Assembly (NCBI GenBank): GCA_963680875.1
Contig: OY804589.1
Coordinates: forward strand, 1,054,001 to 1,118,000
DNA: 64,000 bases
Direction: 5' to 3'
Origin: Bathymodiolus brooksi
Lineage: Eukaryota > Mollusca > Bivalvia > Mytilida > Modiolidae
The translations under genes were made by a program, and so were the position numbers. The notes beneath the pieces are model-generated. The model worked only from the letters and a program-made list of their open reading frames with translations. It had not been told where the DNA came from and made no database searches. Positions 24,101 through 39,300 of the stretch are shown piece after piece (within the stretch, counting starts at the first letter, position 1; every line of letters begins with the position of its first letter).

Positions 24101-26272
24101 AAGGCTACATTGATATAGAGGAATGATGCTGTCATAGGAACAGAGGCTATATCGATATAGAGGAATGATGCTGTCATAGGAACAGAGGCTATATCGATAT
24201 AGAGGAATGATGCTGTCATAGGAACAGAGGCTACATCGATGTACAGGAATGATGCTGTCATAGGAACAGAGGCTACATCGATATAAAGGAATGATGATGT
24301 CATAGGAACAGAGGCTACATCTATATGGATAAATGATGCTGTCGTAGGAACAAAGGCTACATTTATATAGAGGAATGATGCTGTCATAGGAACAGAGGCT
24401 ATATCGATATAGAGGAATGATGCTGTCATTGGAACAGAGGCTATATCGAAATAGAGGAATGAAGATGTCATAGGAACAGAGGCTACATCAATATAGAGGA
24501 ATGATGCTCTCATAGGAACAGAGGCAGCATCGATATAGTGGAATTATGCTGTCATATGAACAGAGGGTATATCGATATAGATGAATGATGATGTCATAGG
24601 AATAGAGGCTACATCGATATAGAGAAATGATGCTCTCATAAGAATAGAAGTTACATCGATATAGAGGAATGTTGCTGTCATAGGAACAGAGGCTACATCG
24701 ATATAGAGGAATGGTGCTGTCATAGGAACAGAGGCTACATCGATATAGTGGAATGATGCTGTCACAGGAACAGAAGCTACGTCGATATAGAGGAATGATG
24801 CTGTCATAGGAACAGAGGCTACATTGATATAGAGGAATGATGCTGTCATAGGAACAAAGGCTACATCGATATAATGGAATGATGCTGCCACAGGAACAGA
24901 AGCTACGTCGATATAGAGGAATGATGCTCTCATAGGAACATAGGCTACATTGATATAGAGGACTGATGCTGTCATATGAGAAGAGGCTACATCGATATAG
25001 AAGAATGATGCTGTCATAGCAACACAGGCTACATCGACATAGAGGAATGGTGTTGTCATAGGAACAGAGGCCTCATCGATATAGAGGAATGATGATCTCA
25101 TAGGAACAGAGTCTACATCGATATAGAGAAATGATGTTGTTATAGGAACGGAAGCTACATCGATATAGGGTAATGATGATGTCATGGAAACAGAAGCTAT
25201 ATCGATATACAGGAATGATGCTGTCATAGGAACACAGGCTACATCGATATAGAGGAATGATGTTGTCATAGGAACAGAGGCTACATCGATATAATGGAAT
25301 GATGCTGTCACAGGAACAGAGGCTACATTGATACAGAGGACTGATGCTGTCATATGAGAAGAGGCTACATCGATATAGAGGAATGATGCTGTCATAGCAA
25401 CACAGGCTAAATCGACATAGAGGAATGGTGTTGTCATAGGAACAGAGGTTATATCGATATAGAGGAATGATGATCTCATAGGAACGGAGTCTACATCTAT
25501 ATAGTGAAATGATGTTGTTATAGGAACGGAAGCTACATCGATATAGGGTAATGATGCTGTCATGGAAACAGAGGCTATATCGATATAGAGGAATGATGTT
25601 GTCAGAGGAACAGAGGCTACATTGATAGAGAGGAATGATGCTATCATAGGAACAGAGGCTACATCGATATAGAGAAATGATGCTCTCATAGGAACAGAGG
25701 TTACATCGATATAGAGGAATCATGCTATCAAAGGAGCAGAGGCTACTTCGATATAGAGGAATGATGCTGTCACAGGAACAGAGGCTACATCGATATAGTG
25801 GAATGATGCTGTCATAGGAACAGAAGCTACGTCGATATAGAGGAATGATGATGTCATAGGAACAGAGGCTACATCGATATAGAGGAATGATGCTGTCATA
25901 GGAATAGAGGCTATATCGATATGGAGGAATGATGCTGTCATTGGAACAGAGGTTACATCTGTATAGAGGATTGATGCTGTCATAACAACAGAGGCTACAT
26001 CGATATAGATGAATGATGCTGTCATAGGAACAGAGGCTACAACGATATAGAGGAATGATGCTGTCATAGGAACAGAGGCTACATCGATATAGATGAATGA
26101 TGCTGTCATAGGAACAGAGGCTACATCTATATATAGGAATGATGCTTTCATAGCAATAGAGGCTATATCGATATAGAGGAATGATGCTGTCATAAGAACA
26201 GAGGTTACATTGACATAGAGGAATGATGCTGTCATAGGAATAGAGGCTATATCGATATGGAGGAATGATGCT

Positions 26273-26524
26273 GTCATTGGAACAGAGGTTACATCTGTAT
26301 AGAGGATTGATGCTGTCATAGGAACAGAGGCTACATCGATATAGATGAATGATGCTGTCATAGGAACAGAGGCTACAACGATATAGAGGAATGATGCTGT
26401 CATTGGAACAGAGGTTACATCTGTATAGAGGATTGATGCTGTCATAGGAACAGAGGCTACATCGATATAGATGAATGATGCTGTCATAGGAACAGAGGCT
26501 ACAACGATATAGAGGAATGATGCT
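26273..26524. repeat. Tandem 3-unit (126-bp) duplication
   Basis: The three-monomer group beginning GTCATTGGAACAGAGG and containing ACATCTGTATAG, GATATAGATGAATG and CTACAACGATATAG starts at 26273 and again at 26399, exactly 126 bp later. A related copy of its first part begins near 25,939. This is one of the smallest HOR steps in the window and looks recent, since the two copies appear identical by eye. Confidence 0.82.
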
Positions 26525-28273
26525 GTCATAGGAACAGAGGCTACATCGATATAGAGGAATAATGCTGTCATAAGAACACAGGCTACATCGATATAGAGGA
26601 ATGATGCTGTCATAGGAACAGAGGCTACATCGATATAGTGGAATGATGCTGTCATAGGAACAGAGGCTACATAGATATAGAGCAATGATGCTGTCATAGG
26701 AACAGAGGGTACATCGATATAGTGGAATGATGCTGTCATAGGAACAGAGGCTACATCTATATAGAGGAATGATGCTGTCATAGGAACAGAGGCTAAATCG
26801 ATATAGAGGAATTATTTGTCATAGGAACAGAGGCTACATTGATATAGTGGAATGATGCTGTCATAGGAACAAAGGTTATATCGTTATAGAGGACTGATAC
26901 TGTCATAGGAACATTGGTTGTATCGTTATAGAGGAATGATACTGTCATAGAAACAGAGGTTATATCGATATTGAGGAATGATTCTTTCATAGGAACAGAG
27001 GCTACATCTATATAGAGTAATGATGCTGCAATAGGAACAGAGGCTACATCGATATAGAGGAATGATGCTGTCATATAAACAGAGGCTACATCGATATAGA
27101 GGAATGATGCTGTCATATAAACAGAGGCTATATCGATATAGAGGAATGATACTGTCATAGGAACAGAGGTTATATCGCTATAGAGGAATGATGCTGTCAT
27201 AGGAACAGAGGCTACATCGATATTGAGGAATGATGCTTTCATAGGAACAGAGGCTACATCTATATAGAGTAATGATGCTGCAATAGGAACAGAGGCTACA
27301 TCGATATAGAGGAATGATGCTGTCATATAAACAGAGGCTACATCGATATAGAGGAATGAAGCTGTCATAGGATCAGTGTCTACATCGATATAGAGGAATG
27401 ATGCTCTCATAGGAACAGAGGCTACATTGAAATAGAGGAATGATGCTGTCATAGGAGAGAGGCAATATCGATATAGAGGAACGATGCTGTCATAGGAACA
27501 GAGGAAGCCTCGATGTAGAGGACTGATGCTGTCAGAGGAACAGAGGCTGCATCGATATAGAGGAATGATGCTGTCATAGGAACAGAGGCTATATCGATAT
27601 AGAGGAATGATGCTGTCATAGGAACAGAGGCTATATCGAAATAGAGGAATGATGATGTCATAGGAACAGAGGCTACATCGATATAGAGGAATGATGCTGT
27701 CATAGGAACAGAGGGTATATCGATATAGAGGAATGATGCTCTCATAGGAACAGAGGCAGCATCGATATAGTGGAATTATGCTGTCATATGAACAGAGGGT
27801 ATATCGATATAGATGAATGATGATGTCATAGGAATAGAGGCTACATCGATATAGAGAAATGATTCTCTCATAAGAATAGAGGTTACATCGATATAGAGGA
27901 ATGTTGCTGTCATAGGAACACAGGCTACATCGATATAGAGGAATGATGCTGTCACAGGAACAGAAGCTACGTCGATATAGAGGAATGATGCTATCATAGG
28001 AACAGAGGCTACATTGATATAGAGGAATGATGCTGTCATAGGAACAAAGGCTACAACGATATAGTGGAATGATGCTGCCACAGGAACAGAAGCTACGTCG
28101 ATATAGAGGAATGATGCTGTCATAGCAACACAGGCTACATCGACATAGAGGAATGATGATCTCATAGGAACAGAGTCTACATCGATATAGAGAAATTATC
28201 TTGTTATAGGAACGGAAGCTACATCGATATTGGGTAATGATAATTTCATGGAAACAGAAGCTATATCGATATA

Positions 28274-28283
28274 GAGGATGATG
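28274..28283 (+). repeat. One-base-short monomer (GAGGATGATG), 11 copies
   Basis: The run GAGGAATGATG has lost one A. Copies lie near 28274, 29911, 32138, 34363, 36452, 46653, 48541, 53538, 55888, 58111 and 60251. They occur in gamma and epsilon HORs and beside delta, so either the loss spread by conversion between families or these families share an ancestor. Confidence 0.86.
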
Positions 28284-29774
28284 CTGTCATAGGAACAGAG
28301 GCTACATCGATAGAGAGGAATGATGCTATCATAGGAACAGAGGCTACATCGAAATAGAGAAATGATGTTCACATAGGAACAGAGGTTACATCGATATAGA
28401 GGAATCATGCTGTCAAAGATGCAGAGGCTACGTCGATATAGAAGAATGATGCTGTCATAGGAACAGAAGCTACATTGATATAGAGAAATGATGCTGTCAT
28501 AGGAACAAAGGCTATATCGATATAGATGAATGATGTTGTCATAGGAACAGAGGAATCATCGATATAGATGAATGATGCTGTCAAAGGAACAGAGACTACA
28601 TCGATATAAAGGAATGATCCTGTCATAGGAACAGAGATTACATTGATATAGAGGAATGATGCTGTCATAGGAACAGAGGCTACATAGATATAGAGGAATG
28701 ATGCTGTCATATGAACAGAGGCTACTTCGATATAGAGGAATGATACTGTCGTGGGAACAGAGGAAGCATCGATGTAGAGGACTGATGCTGTCAGAGGAAC
28801 AGAGGCAGTATCGATATAGAGGAATGATGCTGTCATAGGAACAGAGGCTACATTGATATAGAGGATTGATGTTGTCATATGAGAAGAGGCTACATCAATA
28901 TAGAGGAATGATGCTGTCATATGAACACAGGCTACATCGATATAGAGGAATGATGCTGTCATAGGAACATAGGCTATATCGATATAGTGGAATGATGCTG
29001 TCATTGGAACAGAGGCTACGTCGATATAGAGGAATGATGCTGTCATAGAAACAGAGTCTACATCGATATAGCTTAATGATGCTGTCATAGAACAGAAGCC
29101 ACGTCGATATAGAGGACTGATGCTGTCATAGGAATAGAGGCTACATTAATACAGAGGAATGATGCTGGCATAGGAACAGAGGTTATATCTATATAGAGGA
29201 ATGATGCTGTCATAGGTACATAGGCTATATCAATATAGAAGAATGATGTTGCCATAGGAACAGAGGCTACATCGATATAGAGAAATGATGCTGTCATCGG
29301 AACAGAGGCTACATTGATATAGAGAAATGATGCTGTCATAAGAACAGAGGCAACATGGATATAGAGGAATGATGCTGTCATAGGAACAGAGGCTACATTG
29401 ATATAGAGGAATGATGCTGTCATAGGAGCAGAGGCAACATGTATATAGAGGAATGATGCTATCATAGGAACAGAGGAAGCATCGATGTAGAGGACTGATG
29501 CTGTCAGAGAAACAGAGGCAGCATCTATATGGAGGAATGATGCTGTCATTGGAACAGAGGCTACATCGATATCGAGGAATGATGCTGTCATAGGAACAGA
29601 GGCTACACAGATATAGAGGAATGATGCTGTCATAAGGACAACGGCTACATTGAAATAGAGGATTGATGCTGTCATAGGAGCAGAGGTTACATCGATATAG
29701 AGGAATGTTGCTCTCATGGCAATAGAGGATATATCGATATAGATGAATGATGCTGTCATAGGAACAGAGGCAGC

Positions 29775-32000
29775 ATCGATATATGTGAATTATGATGTCA
29801 TATGAACAGAGGGTATATCAATATAGAGGAATGATGCTGTTATAGGAATAGAGGTTACATCGATATAGAGGAATGATGCTGTCATAGGAAAAGAGGCTAC
29901 TTCGATATAGAGGATGATGCTGCCATAGGAACAGAGGCTACATCGATATAGAGGAATGATGCTATCATAGGAACAGAAGCTACATCGATATATAGAGGAA
30001 TGATGCTGTCACAGGAACAGAGGCTACATCGATATAGTGGAATGATGCTGTAATAGGAACAGAAGCTATGTCGATATAGAGGAATGATGCTGTCATAGGA
30101 ACAGAGGCTGCATCGATATAGAGGAATGATGCTCTCATAGGAACAGAGGCTATATCGATATAGAGGAATGATGCTATCCTAGGAACTGAGGCTATATCGA
30201 TATAGAGGAATGCTGCTGTCATAGGAACAGAGGCTACAACGATATAGAGGAATGATGCTGCCATAGGAACAGAGGCTACATCTATATAGAGGAATTATGC
30301 TTTCATAGGAATAGAGGCTATATCGATATAGAGGAATGATGCTGTCATAGGAACAGAGGTTACATTGATATAGAGGAATGTTGTTGTCATAGGAACAAAG
30401 ATTACATCGATATAGAGGAATGATGCTGTCATAGGAACAGAGGCTACATCGATATAGAGGAATAATGCTGTCATAGGAACACAGGCTACATCGATATAGA
30501 GGAATGATGCTGTCATAGGAACAGAGGCTACATCGATATAGTGGAATGATGCTGTCATAGGAACAGAGGCTACATAGATATAGAGCAATGATGCTGTCAT
30601 AGGAACAGAGGCTACATCGATATAGTGGAATGATGCTGTCATAGGAACAGAGGCTAAATCGATATAGAGGAATTATGCTGTCATAGGAACAGAGGCTACA
30701 TCGATATAGAGGAATGATGCTGTCATAGGAACAGTGTCTACATCGATATAGAGGAATGATGCTCTCATAGGAGAGAGGCAACATCGATATAGAGAAACGA
30801 TGCTGTCATAGGAACAGAGGAAGCATCGATGTAGAGGACTGATGCTGTCAGAGAAACAGAGGCTGCATCGATATAGATGAATGATGCTGTCATAGGAACA
30901 GAGGCTACATCGATGGACAGGAATGATGCTGTCATAGGAACAGAGGCTACATCGATATAAAGGAATGATGATGTCATAGGAACAGAGGCTACATCTATAT
31001 GGATGAATGATGCTGTCTTAGGAACAAAGGCTACATTGATATAGAGGAATGATGCTGTCATAAGAACAGAGGCTATATCGAAATAGAGGAATGATGCTGT
31101 CATAGGAACAGAGGGTATATCGATATAGAGGAATGATGCTCTCATAGGAACAGAGGCAGCATCGATATAGTGGAATTATGCTGTCATATGAACAGATGGT
31201 ATATCGATATAGATGAATGATGATGTCATAGGAATAGAGGCTACATCGATATAGAGAAATGATGCTGTCATCGGAACAGAGGCTACATTGATATAGAGAA
31301 ATGATGCTGTCATAAGAACAGAGGCAACATGGATATAGAGGAATGATGCTGTCATAGGAACAGAGGCTACATTGATATAGAGGAATGATGCTGTCATAGG
31401 AGCAGAGGCAATATGGATATAGAGGAATGATGCTATCATATGAACAGAGGAAGCATCGATGTAGAGGACTGATGCTGTCAGAGAAACAGAGGCAGCATCT
31501 ATATGGAGGAATGATGCTGTCATAGGAACAGAGGCTACATCGATATCGAGGAATGATACTGTCATAGGAACAGAGGCTACATAGATATAGAGGAATGATG
31601 CTGTCATAGGGACAACGGCTACATTGAAATAGAGGATTGGTGCTGTCATAGGAGCAGAGGCAACATCGATATAGAGAAACGATGCTGTCATAGGAACAGA
31701 GGAAGCATCGATGTAGATGACTGATGCTGTCATAGGAACAGAGGCTATATCGATATACAGGAATGATGCTCTCATAGGAACAGAGGCTACATCGATATAA
31801 AGGAATGATGATGTCATAGGAACAGAGGCTACATCTATATGGATGAATGATGCTGTCATAGGAACAGAGGCTACATCGATATAGAGGAATAATGCTATCA
31901 TAGGAACAGAGGTTACATCGATATAGAGGAATGTTGCTCTCATGGCAATAGAGGATATATCGATATAGATGAATGATGCTGTCATAGGAACAGAGGCAGC
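29775..32000. repeat. Gamma HOR, copy 1 (2,226 bp, 53 units)
   Basis: The copy is delimited by the unit reading ATCGATATATG at its start. It also carries a GAGGATGATG unit (about 29911) that is one base short, a unit with an extra two bases (GATATATAGAGG at 29987-29998) and a GGAGAGAGG unit (30770), so its three indels cancel and the length is exactly 53 x 42. The next copy begins at 32001 with the same landmarks. The start point is arbitrary, as for any tandem repeat. Confidence 0.85.
29987..29998 (+). repeat. Two-base-long monomer (GATATATAGAGG), 5 copies
   Basis: An extra TA in the GATATAG stretch gives GATATATAGAGG. It is found at 29987, about 32212, 34439, 36529 and 48619, once per gamma HOR copy and always about 80 bp after the GAGGATGATG unit. 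A slipped TA dinucleotide is the simplest origin. It is diagnostic for the gamma family. Confidence 0.88.
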
Positions 32001-34227
32001 ATCGATATATGGGAATTATGATGTCATATGAACAGAGGGTATATCAATATAGAGGAATGATGCTGTTATAGGAATAGAGGTTACATTGATATAGAGGAAT
32101 GATGCTGTCATAGGAACAGAGGCTACATCGATATAGAGGATGATGCTGCCATAGGAACAGAGGCTACATCGATATAGAGGAATGATGCTATCATAGGAAC
32201 AGAAGCTACATCGATATATAGAGGAATGATGCTGTCACAGGAACAGAGGCTACATCGATATAGTGGAATGATGCTGTAATAGGAACAGAAGCTATGTCGA
32301 TATAGAGGAATGATGCTGTCATAGGAACAGAGGCTACATCGATATAGAGGAATGATGCTCTCATAGGAACAGAGGCTATATCGATATAGAGGAATGATGC
32401 TATCCTAGGAACAGAGGCTATATCGATATAGAGGAATGCTGCTGTCATAGGAACAGAGGCTACAACGATATAGAGGAATGATACTGCCATAGGAACAGAG
32501 GCTACATCTATATAGAGGAATTATGCTTTCATAGGAATAGAGGCTATATCGATATAGAGGAATGATGCTGTCATAGGAACAGAGGTTACATTGATATAGA
32601 GGAATGTTGCTGTCATAGGAACAAAGATTACATCGATATAGAGGAATGATGCTGTCATAGGAACAGAGGCTACATCGATATAGAGGAATAGTGCTGTCAT
32701 AGGAACAGAGGCTACATCGATATAGAGGAATGATGCTGTCATAGGAACAGAGGCTACATCGATATAGTGGAATGATGCTGTCATAGGAACAGAGGCTACA
32801 TAGATATAGAGCAATGATGCTGTCATAGGAACAGAGGCTACATCGATATAGTGGAATGATGCTGTCATAGGAACAGAGGCTAAATCGATATAGAGGAATT
32901 ATGCTGTCATAGGAACAGAGGCTACATCGATATAGAGGAATGATGCTGTCATAGGAACAGTGTCTACATCGATATAGAGGAATGATGCTCTCATAGGAGA
33001 GAGGCAACATCGATATAGAGGAACGATGCTGTCATAGGAACAGAGGAAGCATCGATGTAGAGGACTGATGCTGTCAGAGAAACAGAGGCTGCATCGATAT
33101 AGAGGAATGATGTTGTCATAGGAACAGAGGCTACATCGATGTACAGGAAATGATGCTGTCATAGGAACAGAGGCTACATCGATATAAAGGAATGATGATG
33201 TCATAGGAACAGAGGCTACATCTATATGGATGAATGATGCTGTCTTAGGAACAAAGGCTACATTTATATAGAGGATTGATGCTGTCATAAGAACAGAGGC
33301 TATATCGATAGAGAGGAATGATGCTGTCATAGGAACAGAGGCTATATCGAAATAGAGGAATGATGCTGTCATAGGAACAGAGGGTATATCGATATAGAGG
33401 AATGATGCTCTCATAGGAACAGAGGCAGCATCGATATAGTGGAATTATGCTGTCATATGAACAGATGGTATATCGATATAGATGAATGATGATGTCATAG
33501 GAATAGAGGCTACATCGATATAGAGAAATGATGCTGTCATCGGAACAGAGGCTACATTGATATAGAGAAATGATGCTGTCATAAGAACAGAGGCAACATG
33601 GATATAGAGGAATGATGCTGTCATAGGAACAGAGGCTACATTGATATAGAGGAATGATGCTGTCATAGGAGCAGAGGCAACATGGATATAGAGGAATGAT
33701 GCTATCATAGGAACAGAGGAAGCATCGATGTAGAGGACTGATGCTGTCAGAGAAACAGAGGCAGCATCTATATGGAGGAATGATGCTGTCATAGGAACAG
33801 AGGCTACATCGATAACGAGGAATGATGCTGTCATAGGAACAGAGGCTACATAGATATAGAGGAATGATGCTGTCATAGGGACAACGGCTACATTGAAATA
33901 GAGGATTGATGCTGTCATAGGAGCAGAGGCAACATCGATATAGAGAAACGATGCTGTCATAGGAACAGAGGAAGCATCGATGTAGAGGACTGATGCTGTC
34001 ATAGGAACAGAGGCTACATCGATATAAAGGAATGATGATGTCATAGGAACAGAGGCTACATCTATATGGATGAATGATGCTGTCAAAGGAACAGAGGCTA
34101 CATCGATATAGAGGAATAATGCTATCAGAGGAACAGGGGTTACATCGATATAGAGGAATGTTGCTCTCATGGCAATAGAGGATATATCGATATAGATGAA
34201 TGATGCTGTCATAGGAACATAGGCAGC
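32001..34227. repeat. Gamma HOR, copy 2 (2,227 bp)
   Basis: Same unit order as copy 1, with landmarks at 32131 (GAGGATGATG), 32212 (two-base gain) and 32996 (GGAGAGAGG). It is one base longer because of a private A insertion in ACAGGAAATG at about 33149. That extra base accounts exactly for the 2,227-bp spacing. Confidence 0.85.
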
Positions 34228-36316
34228 ATCGATATATGGGAATTATGATGTCATATGAACAGAGGGTATATCAATATAGAGGAATGATGCTGTTATAGGA
34301 ATAGAGGTTACATCGATATAGAGGAATGATGCTGTCATAGGAACAGAGGCTACATCGATATAGAGGATGATGCTGCCATAGGAACAGAGGCTACATCGAT
34401 ATAGAGGAATGATGCTATCATAGGAACAGAAGCTACATCGATATATAGAGGAATGATGCTGTCACAGGAACAGAGGCTACATCGATATAGTGGAATGATG
34501 CTGTAATAGGAACAGAAGCTATGTCGATATAGAGGAATGATGCTGTCATAGGAACAGAGGCTACATCGATATAGAGGAATGCTGCTCTCATAGGAACAGA
34601 GGCTATATCGATATAGAGGAATGATGCTATCCTAGGAACAGAGGCTATATCGATATAGAGGAATGCTGCTGTCATAGTAACAGAGGCTACAACGATATAG
34701 AGGAATGATGCTGCCATAGGAACAGAGGCTACATCTATATAGAGGAATTATGCTTTCATAGGAATAGAGGCTATATCGATATAGAGGAATGATGCTGTCA
34801 TAGGAACAGAGGTTACATTGATATAGAGGAATGTTGCTGTCATAGGAACAAAGATTACATCGATATAGAGGAATGATGCTGTCATAGGAACACAGGCTAC
34901 ATCGATATAGAGGAATAATGCTGTCATAGGAACACAGGCTACATCGATATAGAGGAATGCTGCTGTCATAGGAACAGAGGCTACATCGATATAGTGGAAT
35001 GATGCTGTCATAGGAACAGAGGCTACATAGATATAGAGCAATGATGCTGTCATAGGAACAGAGGCTACATCGATATAGTGGAATGATGCTGTCATAGGAA
35101 CAGAGGCTAAATCGATATAGAGGAATTATGCTGTCATAGGAACAGAGGCTGCATCGATATAGAGGAATGATGTTGTCATAGGAACAGTGTCTACATCGAT
35201 ATAGAGGAATGATGCTCTCATAGGAACAGAGGCTACATTGAAAAAGAGGAATGATGCTGTCATAGGAGAGAGGCAACATCGATATAGTGGAATGATGCTG
35301 TCATAGGAACAGAGGCTAAATCGATATAGAGGAATGCTGCTGTCATAGGAACAGAGGCTACATCGATGTACAGGAATGATGCTGTCATAGGAACAGAGGC
35401 TACTTCGATATAAAGGAATGATGATGTCATAGGAACAGAGTCTACATCTATATGGATGAATGATAACAAAGGCTACATTGATATAGAGGAATGATGCTGT
35501 CATAAGAACAGAGGATATATCGATAGAGAGGAATGATGCTGTCATAGGAACAGAGGCTATATCGAAATAGAGGAATGATGCTGTCATAGGAACAGAGGGT
35601 ATATCGATATAGAGGAATGATGCTCTCATAGGAACAGAGGCAGCATCGATATAGTGGAATTATGCTGTCATATGAACAGATGGTATATCGATATAGATGA
35701 ATGATGATGTCATAGGAGCAGAGGCAACATGGATATAGAGGAATGATGCTATCATAGGAACAGAGGAAGCATCGATGTAGAGGACTGATGCTGTCCGAGA
35801 AACAGAGGCAGCATCTATATGGAGGAATGATGCTGTCATAGGAACAGAGGCTACATCGATAACGAGGAATGATGCTGTCATAGGAACAGAGGCTACATAG
35901 ATATAGAGGAATGATGCTGTCATAGGGACAACGGCTACATTGAAATAGAGGATTGATGCTGTCATAGGAGCAGAGGCAACATCGATATAGAGAAACGATG
36001 CTGTCATAGGAACAGAGGAAGCATCGATGTAGAGGACTGATGCTGTCATAGGAACAGAGGCTATATCGATATACAGGAATGATGCTCTCATAGGAACAAA
36101 GGCTACATCGATATAAAGGAATGATGATGTCATAGGAACAGAGGCTACATCTATATGGATGAATGATGCTGTCAAAGGAACAGAGGCTACATCGATATAG
36201 AGGAATAATGCTATCAGAGGAACAGAGGTTACATCGATATAGAGGAATGTTGCCCTCATGGCAATAGAGGATATATCGATATATATGAATGATGCTGTCA
36301 TAGGAACAGAGGCAGC
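34228..36316. repeat. Gamma HOR, copy 3 (2,089 bp, with 11-bp deletion)
   Basis: Same unit order, with landmarks at 34361, 34439 and 35265. It is shorter by three monomers and by 11 bp. The 11-bp loss is at 35464/35465, where GAATGAT runs directly into AACAAAGG instead of continuing through GCTGTCTTAGG. 50 x 42 minus 11 equals 2,089, the observed length. Confidence 0.85.
35458..35475 (+). repeat. Monomer with private 11-bp deletion
   Basis: GAATGAT is followed directly by AACAAAGG. The equivalent unit in the other gamma copies (for example near 33,235 and 31,010) has GCTGTCTTAGG between them. The unit is 31 bp long. It is present in one gamma copy only, so it arose after that copy formed. 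Confidence 0.88.
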
Positions 36317-39300
36317 ATCGATATATGGGAATTATGATGTCATATGAACAGAGGGTATATCAATATAGAGGAATGATGCTGTTATAGGAATAGAGGTTAC
36401 ATCGATATAGAGGAATGATGCTGTCATAGGAACAGAGGCTACATCGATATAGAGGATGATGCTGCCATAGGAACAGAGGCTACATCGATATAGAGGAATG
36501 ATGCTATCATAGGAACAGAAGCTACATCGATATATAGAGGAATGATGCTGTCACAGGAACAGAGGCTACATCGATATAGTGGAATGATGCTGTAATAGGA
36601 ACAGAAGCTATGTCGATATAGAGGAATGATGCTGTCATAGGAACAGAGGCTACATCGATATAGAGGAATGATGCTCTCATAGGAACAGAGGCTATATCGA
36701 TATAGAGGAATGATGCTATCCTAGGAACAGAGGCTATATCGATATAGAGGAATGCTGCTGTGATAGGAACAGAGGCTACAACGATATAGAGGAATGATGC
36801 TGCCATAGGAACAGAGGCTACATCTATATAGAGGAATTATGCTTTCATAGGAATAGAGGCTATATCGATATAGAGGAATGATACTGTCATAGGAACAGAG
36901 GTTACATTGATATAGAGGAATGTTGCTGTCATAGGAACAAAGATTACATCGATATAGAGGAATGATGCTGTCATAGGAACAGAGGCTACATCGATATAGA
37001 GGAATAATGCTGTCATAGGAACACAGGCTACATCGATATAGAGGAATGATGCTGTCATAGGAACAGAGGCTACATCGATATAGTGGAATGATGCTGTCAT
37101 AGGAACAGAGGCTACATAGATATAGAGCAATGATGCTGTCATAGGAACAGAGGCTACATCGATATAGTGGAATGATGCTGTCATAGGAACAGAGGCTAAA
37201 TCGATATAGAGGAATTATGCTGTCATAGGAACAGAGGCTACATCGATATAGAGGAATGATGCTGTCATAGGAACAGTGTCTACATCGATATAGAGGAATT
37301 ATGCTCTCATAGGAACAGAGGCTACATTGAAAAAGAGGAATGATGCTGTCATAGGAGAGAGGCAACATCGATATAGAGGAACGATGCTGTCATAGGAACA
37401 GAGGAAGCATCGATGTAGAGGACTGATGCTGTCAGAGGAACAGAGGCTGCATCGATATAGAGGAATGATGCTGTCATAGGAACAGAGGCTACATCGATGT
37501 ACAGGAATGATGCTGTCATAGGAACAGAGGCTACATCTATATTGATGAATGATGCTGTCTTAGGAACAAAGGCTACATTGATATAGAGGAATGATGCTGT
37601 CATAGGAACAGAGGCTATATCGAAATAGAGGAATGATACTGTCATAGGAACAGAGGGTATATCGATATAGAGGAATGATGCTCTCATAGGATCAGAGGCA
37701 GCATCGATATAGTGGAATTATGCTGTCATATGAACAGATGGTATATCGATATAGATGAATGATGATGTCATAGGAATAGAGGCTACATCGATATAGAGAA
37801 ATGATGCTCTCATAAGAATAGAGGTTACATCGATATAGAGGAATGATGCTGTCATAGGAACACAGGCTACATCGATATAGAGGAATGATGCTGTCATAGG
37901 AACAGAGGCTACATCGATGTACAGGAATGATGCTGTCATAGGAACAGAGGCTACATCGATATAGTGGAATGATGCTGTCACAGGAACAGAGGCTACATTG
38001 ATATAGAGGACTGATGCTGTCATATGAGAAGAGGCTACATCGATATAGAGGAATGATGTTGTCATAGCAACGCAGGCTACATCGACATAGAGGAATGGTG
38101 TTGTCATAGGAACAGAGGCTATATCGATTAGAGGAATGATAATCTCATAGGAACAGAGGCTACATTGAAAAAGAGGAATGATGCTGTCATAGGAGAGAGG
38201 CAACATCGATATAGTGGAATGAAGCTGTCATAGGAACAGAGGCTAAATCGATATAGAGGAATGATGCTGTCATAGGAACAGAGGCTACATCGATGTACAG
38301 GAATGATGCTGTCATAGGAACAGAGGCTACTTCGATATAAAGGAATGATGATGTCATAGGAACAGAGGCTACATCTATATGGATGAATGATGCTGTCTTA
38401 GGAACAAAGGCTACATTGATATAGAGGAATGATGCTGTCATAAGAACAGAGGCTATATCGATAGAGAGGAATGATGCTGTCATAGGAACAGAGGCTATAT
38501 CGAAATAGAGGAATGATGCTGTCATAGGAACAGAGGGTATATCGATATAGAGGAATGATGCTCTCATAGGAACAGAGGCAGCATCGATATAGTGGAATTA
38601 TGCTGTCATATGAACAGATGGTATATCGATATAGATGAATGATGATGTCATAGGAATAGAGGCTACATCGATATAGAGAAATGATGCTGTCATCGGAACA
38701 GAGGCTACATTGATATAGAGAAATGATGCTGTCATAAGAACAGAGGCAACATGGATATAGAGGAATGATGCTGTCATAGGAACAGAGGCTACATTGATAT
38801 AGAGGAATGATGCTGTCATAGGAGCAGAGGCAACATGGATATAGAGGAATGATGCTATCATAGGAACAGAGGAAGCATCGATGTAGAGGACTGATGCTGT
38901 CCGAGAAACAGAGGCAGCATCTATATGGAGGAATGATGCTGTCATAGGAACAGAGGCTACATCGATATCGAGGAATGATGCTGTCATAGGAACAGAGGCT
39001 ACATAGATATAGAGGAATGATGCTGTCATAGGGACAACGGCTACATTGAAATAGAGGATTGATGCTGTCATAGGAGCAGAGGCAACATCGATATAGAGAA
39101 ACGATGCTGTCATAGGAACAGAGGAAGCATCGATGTAGAGGACTGATGCTGTCATAGGAACAGAGGCTATATCGATATACAGGAATGATGCTCTCATAGG
39201 AACAGAGGCTACATCGATATAAAGGAATGATGATGTCATAGGAACAGAGGCTACATCTATATGGATGAATGATGCTGTCATAGGAACAGAGGCTACATCG

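Larger units (their letters stand above)
18178..29774. repeat. Irregular mosaic of the 42-bp array
   Basis: The stretch contains only monomers of the family, with short shared segments rather than one clean HOR. GGAGAGAGG units lie at 18932, 20906, 21535, 23844 and 27454. A GATATTTTTG unit lies at 19368-19377. Single-base losses occur at 18181-18190, 26811-26820, about 28274 and about 29090. The part 28,560-28,880 follows the unit order of 400-760. The part 29,250-29,774 resembles the right end of the gamma HOR that follows. No gene, transposon or unique sequence is seen. Confidence 0.8.

Noticed and set aside
29772..29800. ATATAT stretches as promoters (TATA boxes)
   Set aside because: They are the monomer's own ATATAG with a small variation, repeated in every unit or HOR copy, and no downstream gene exists.
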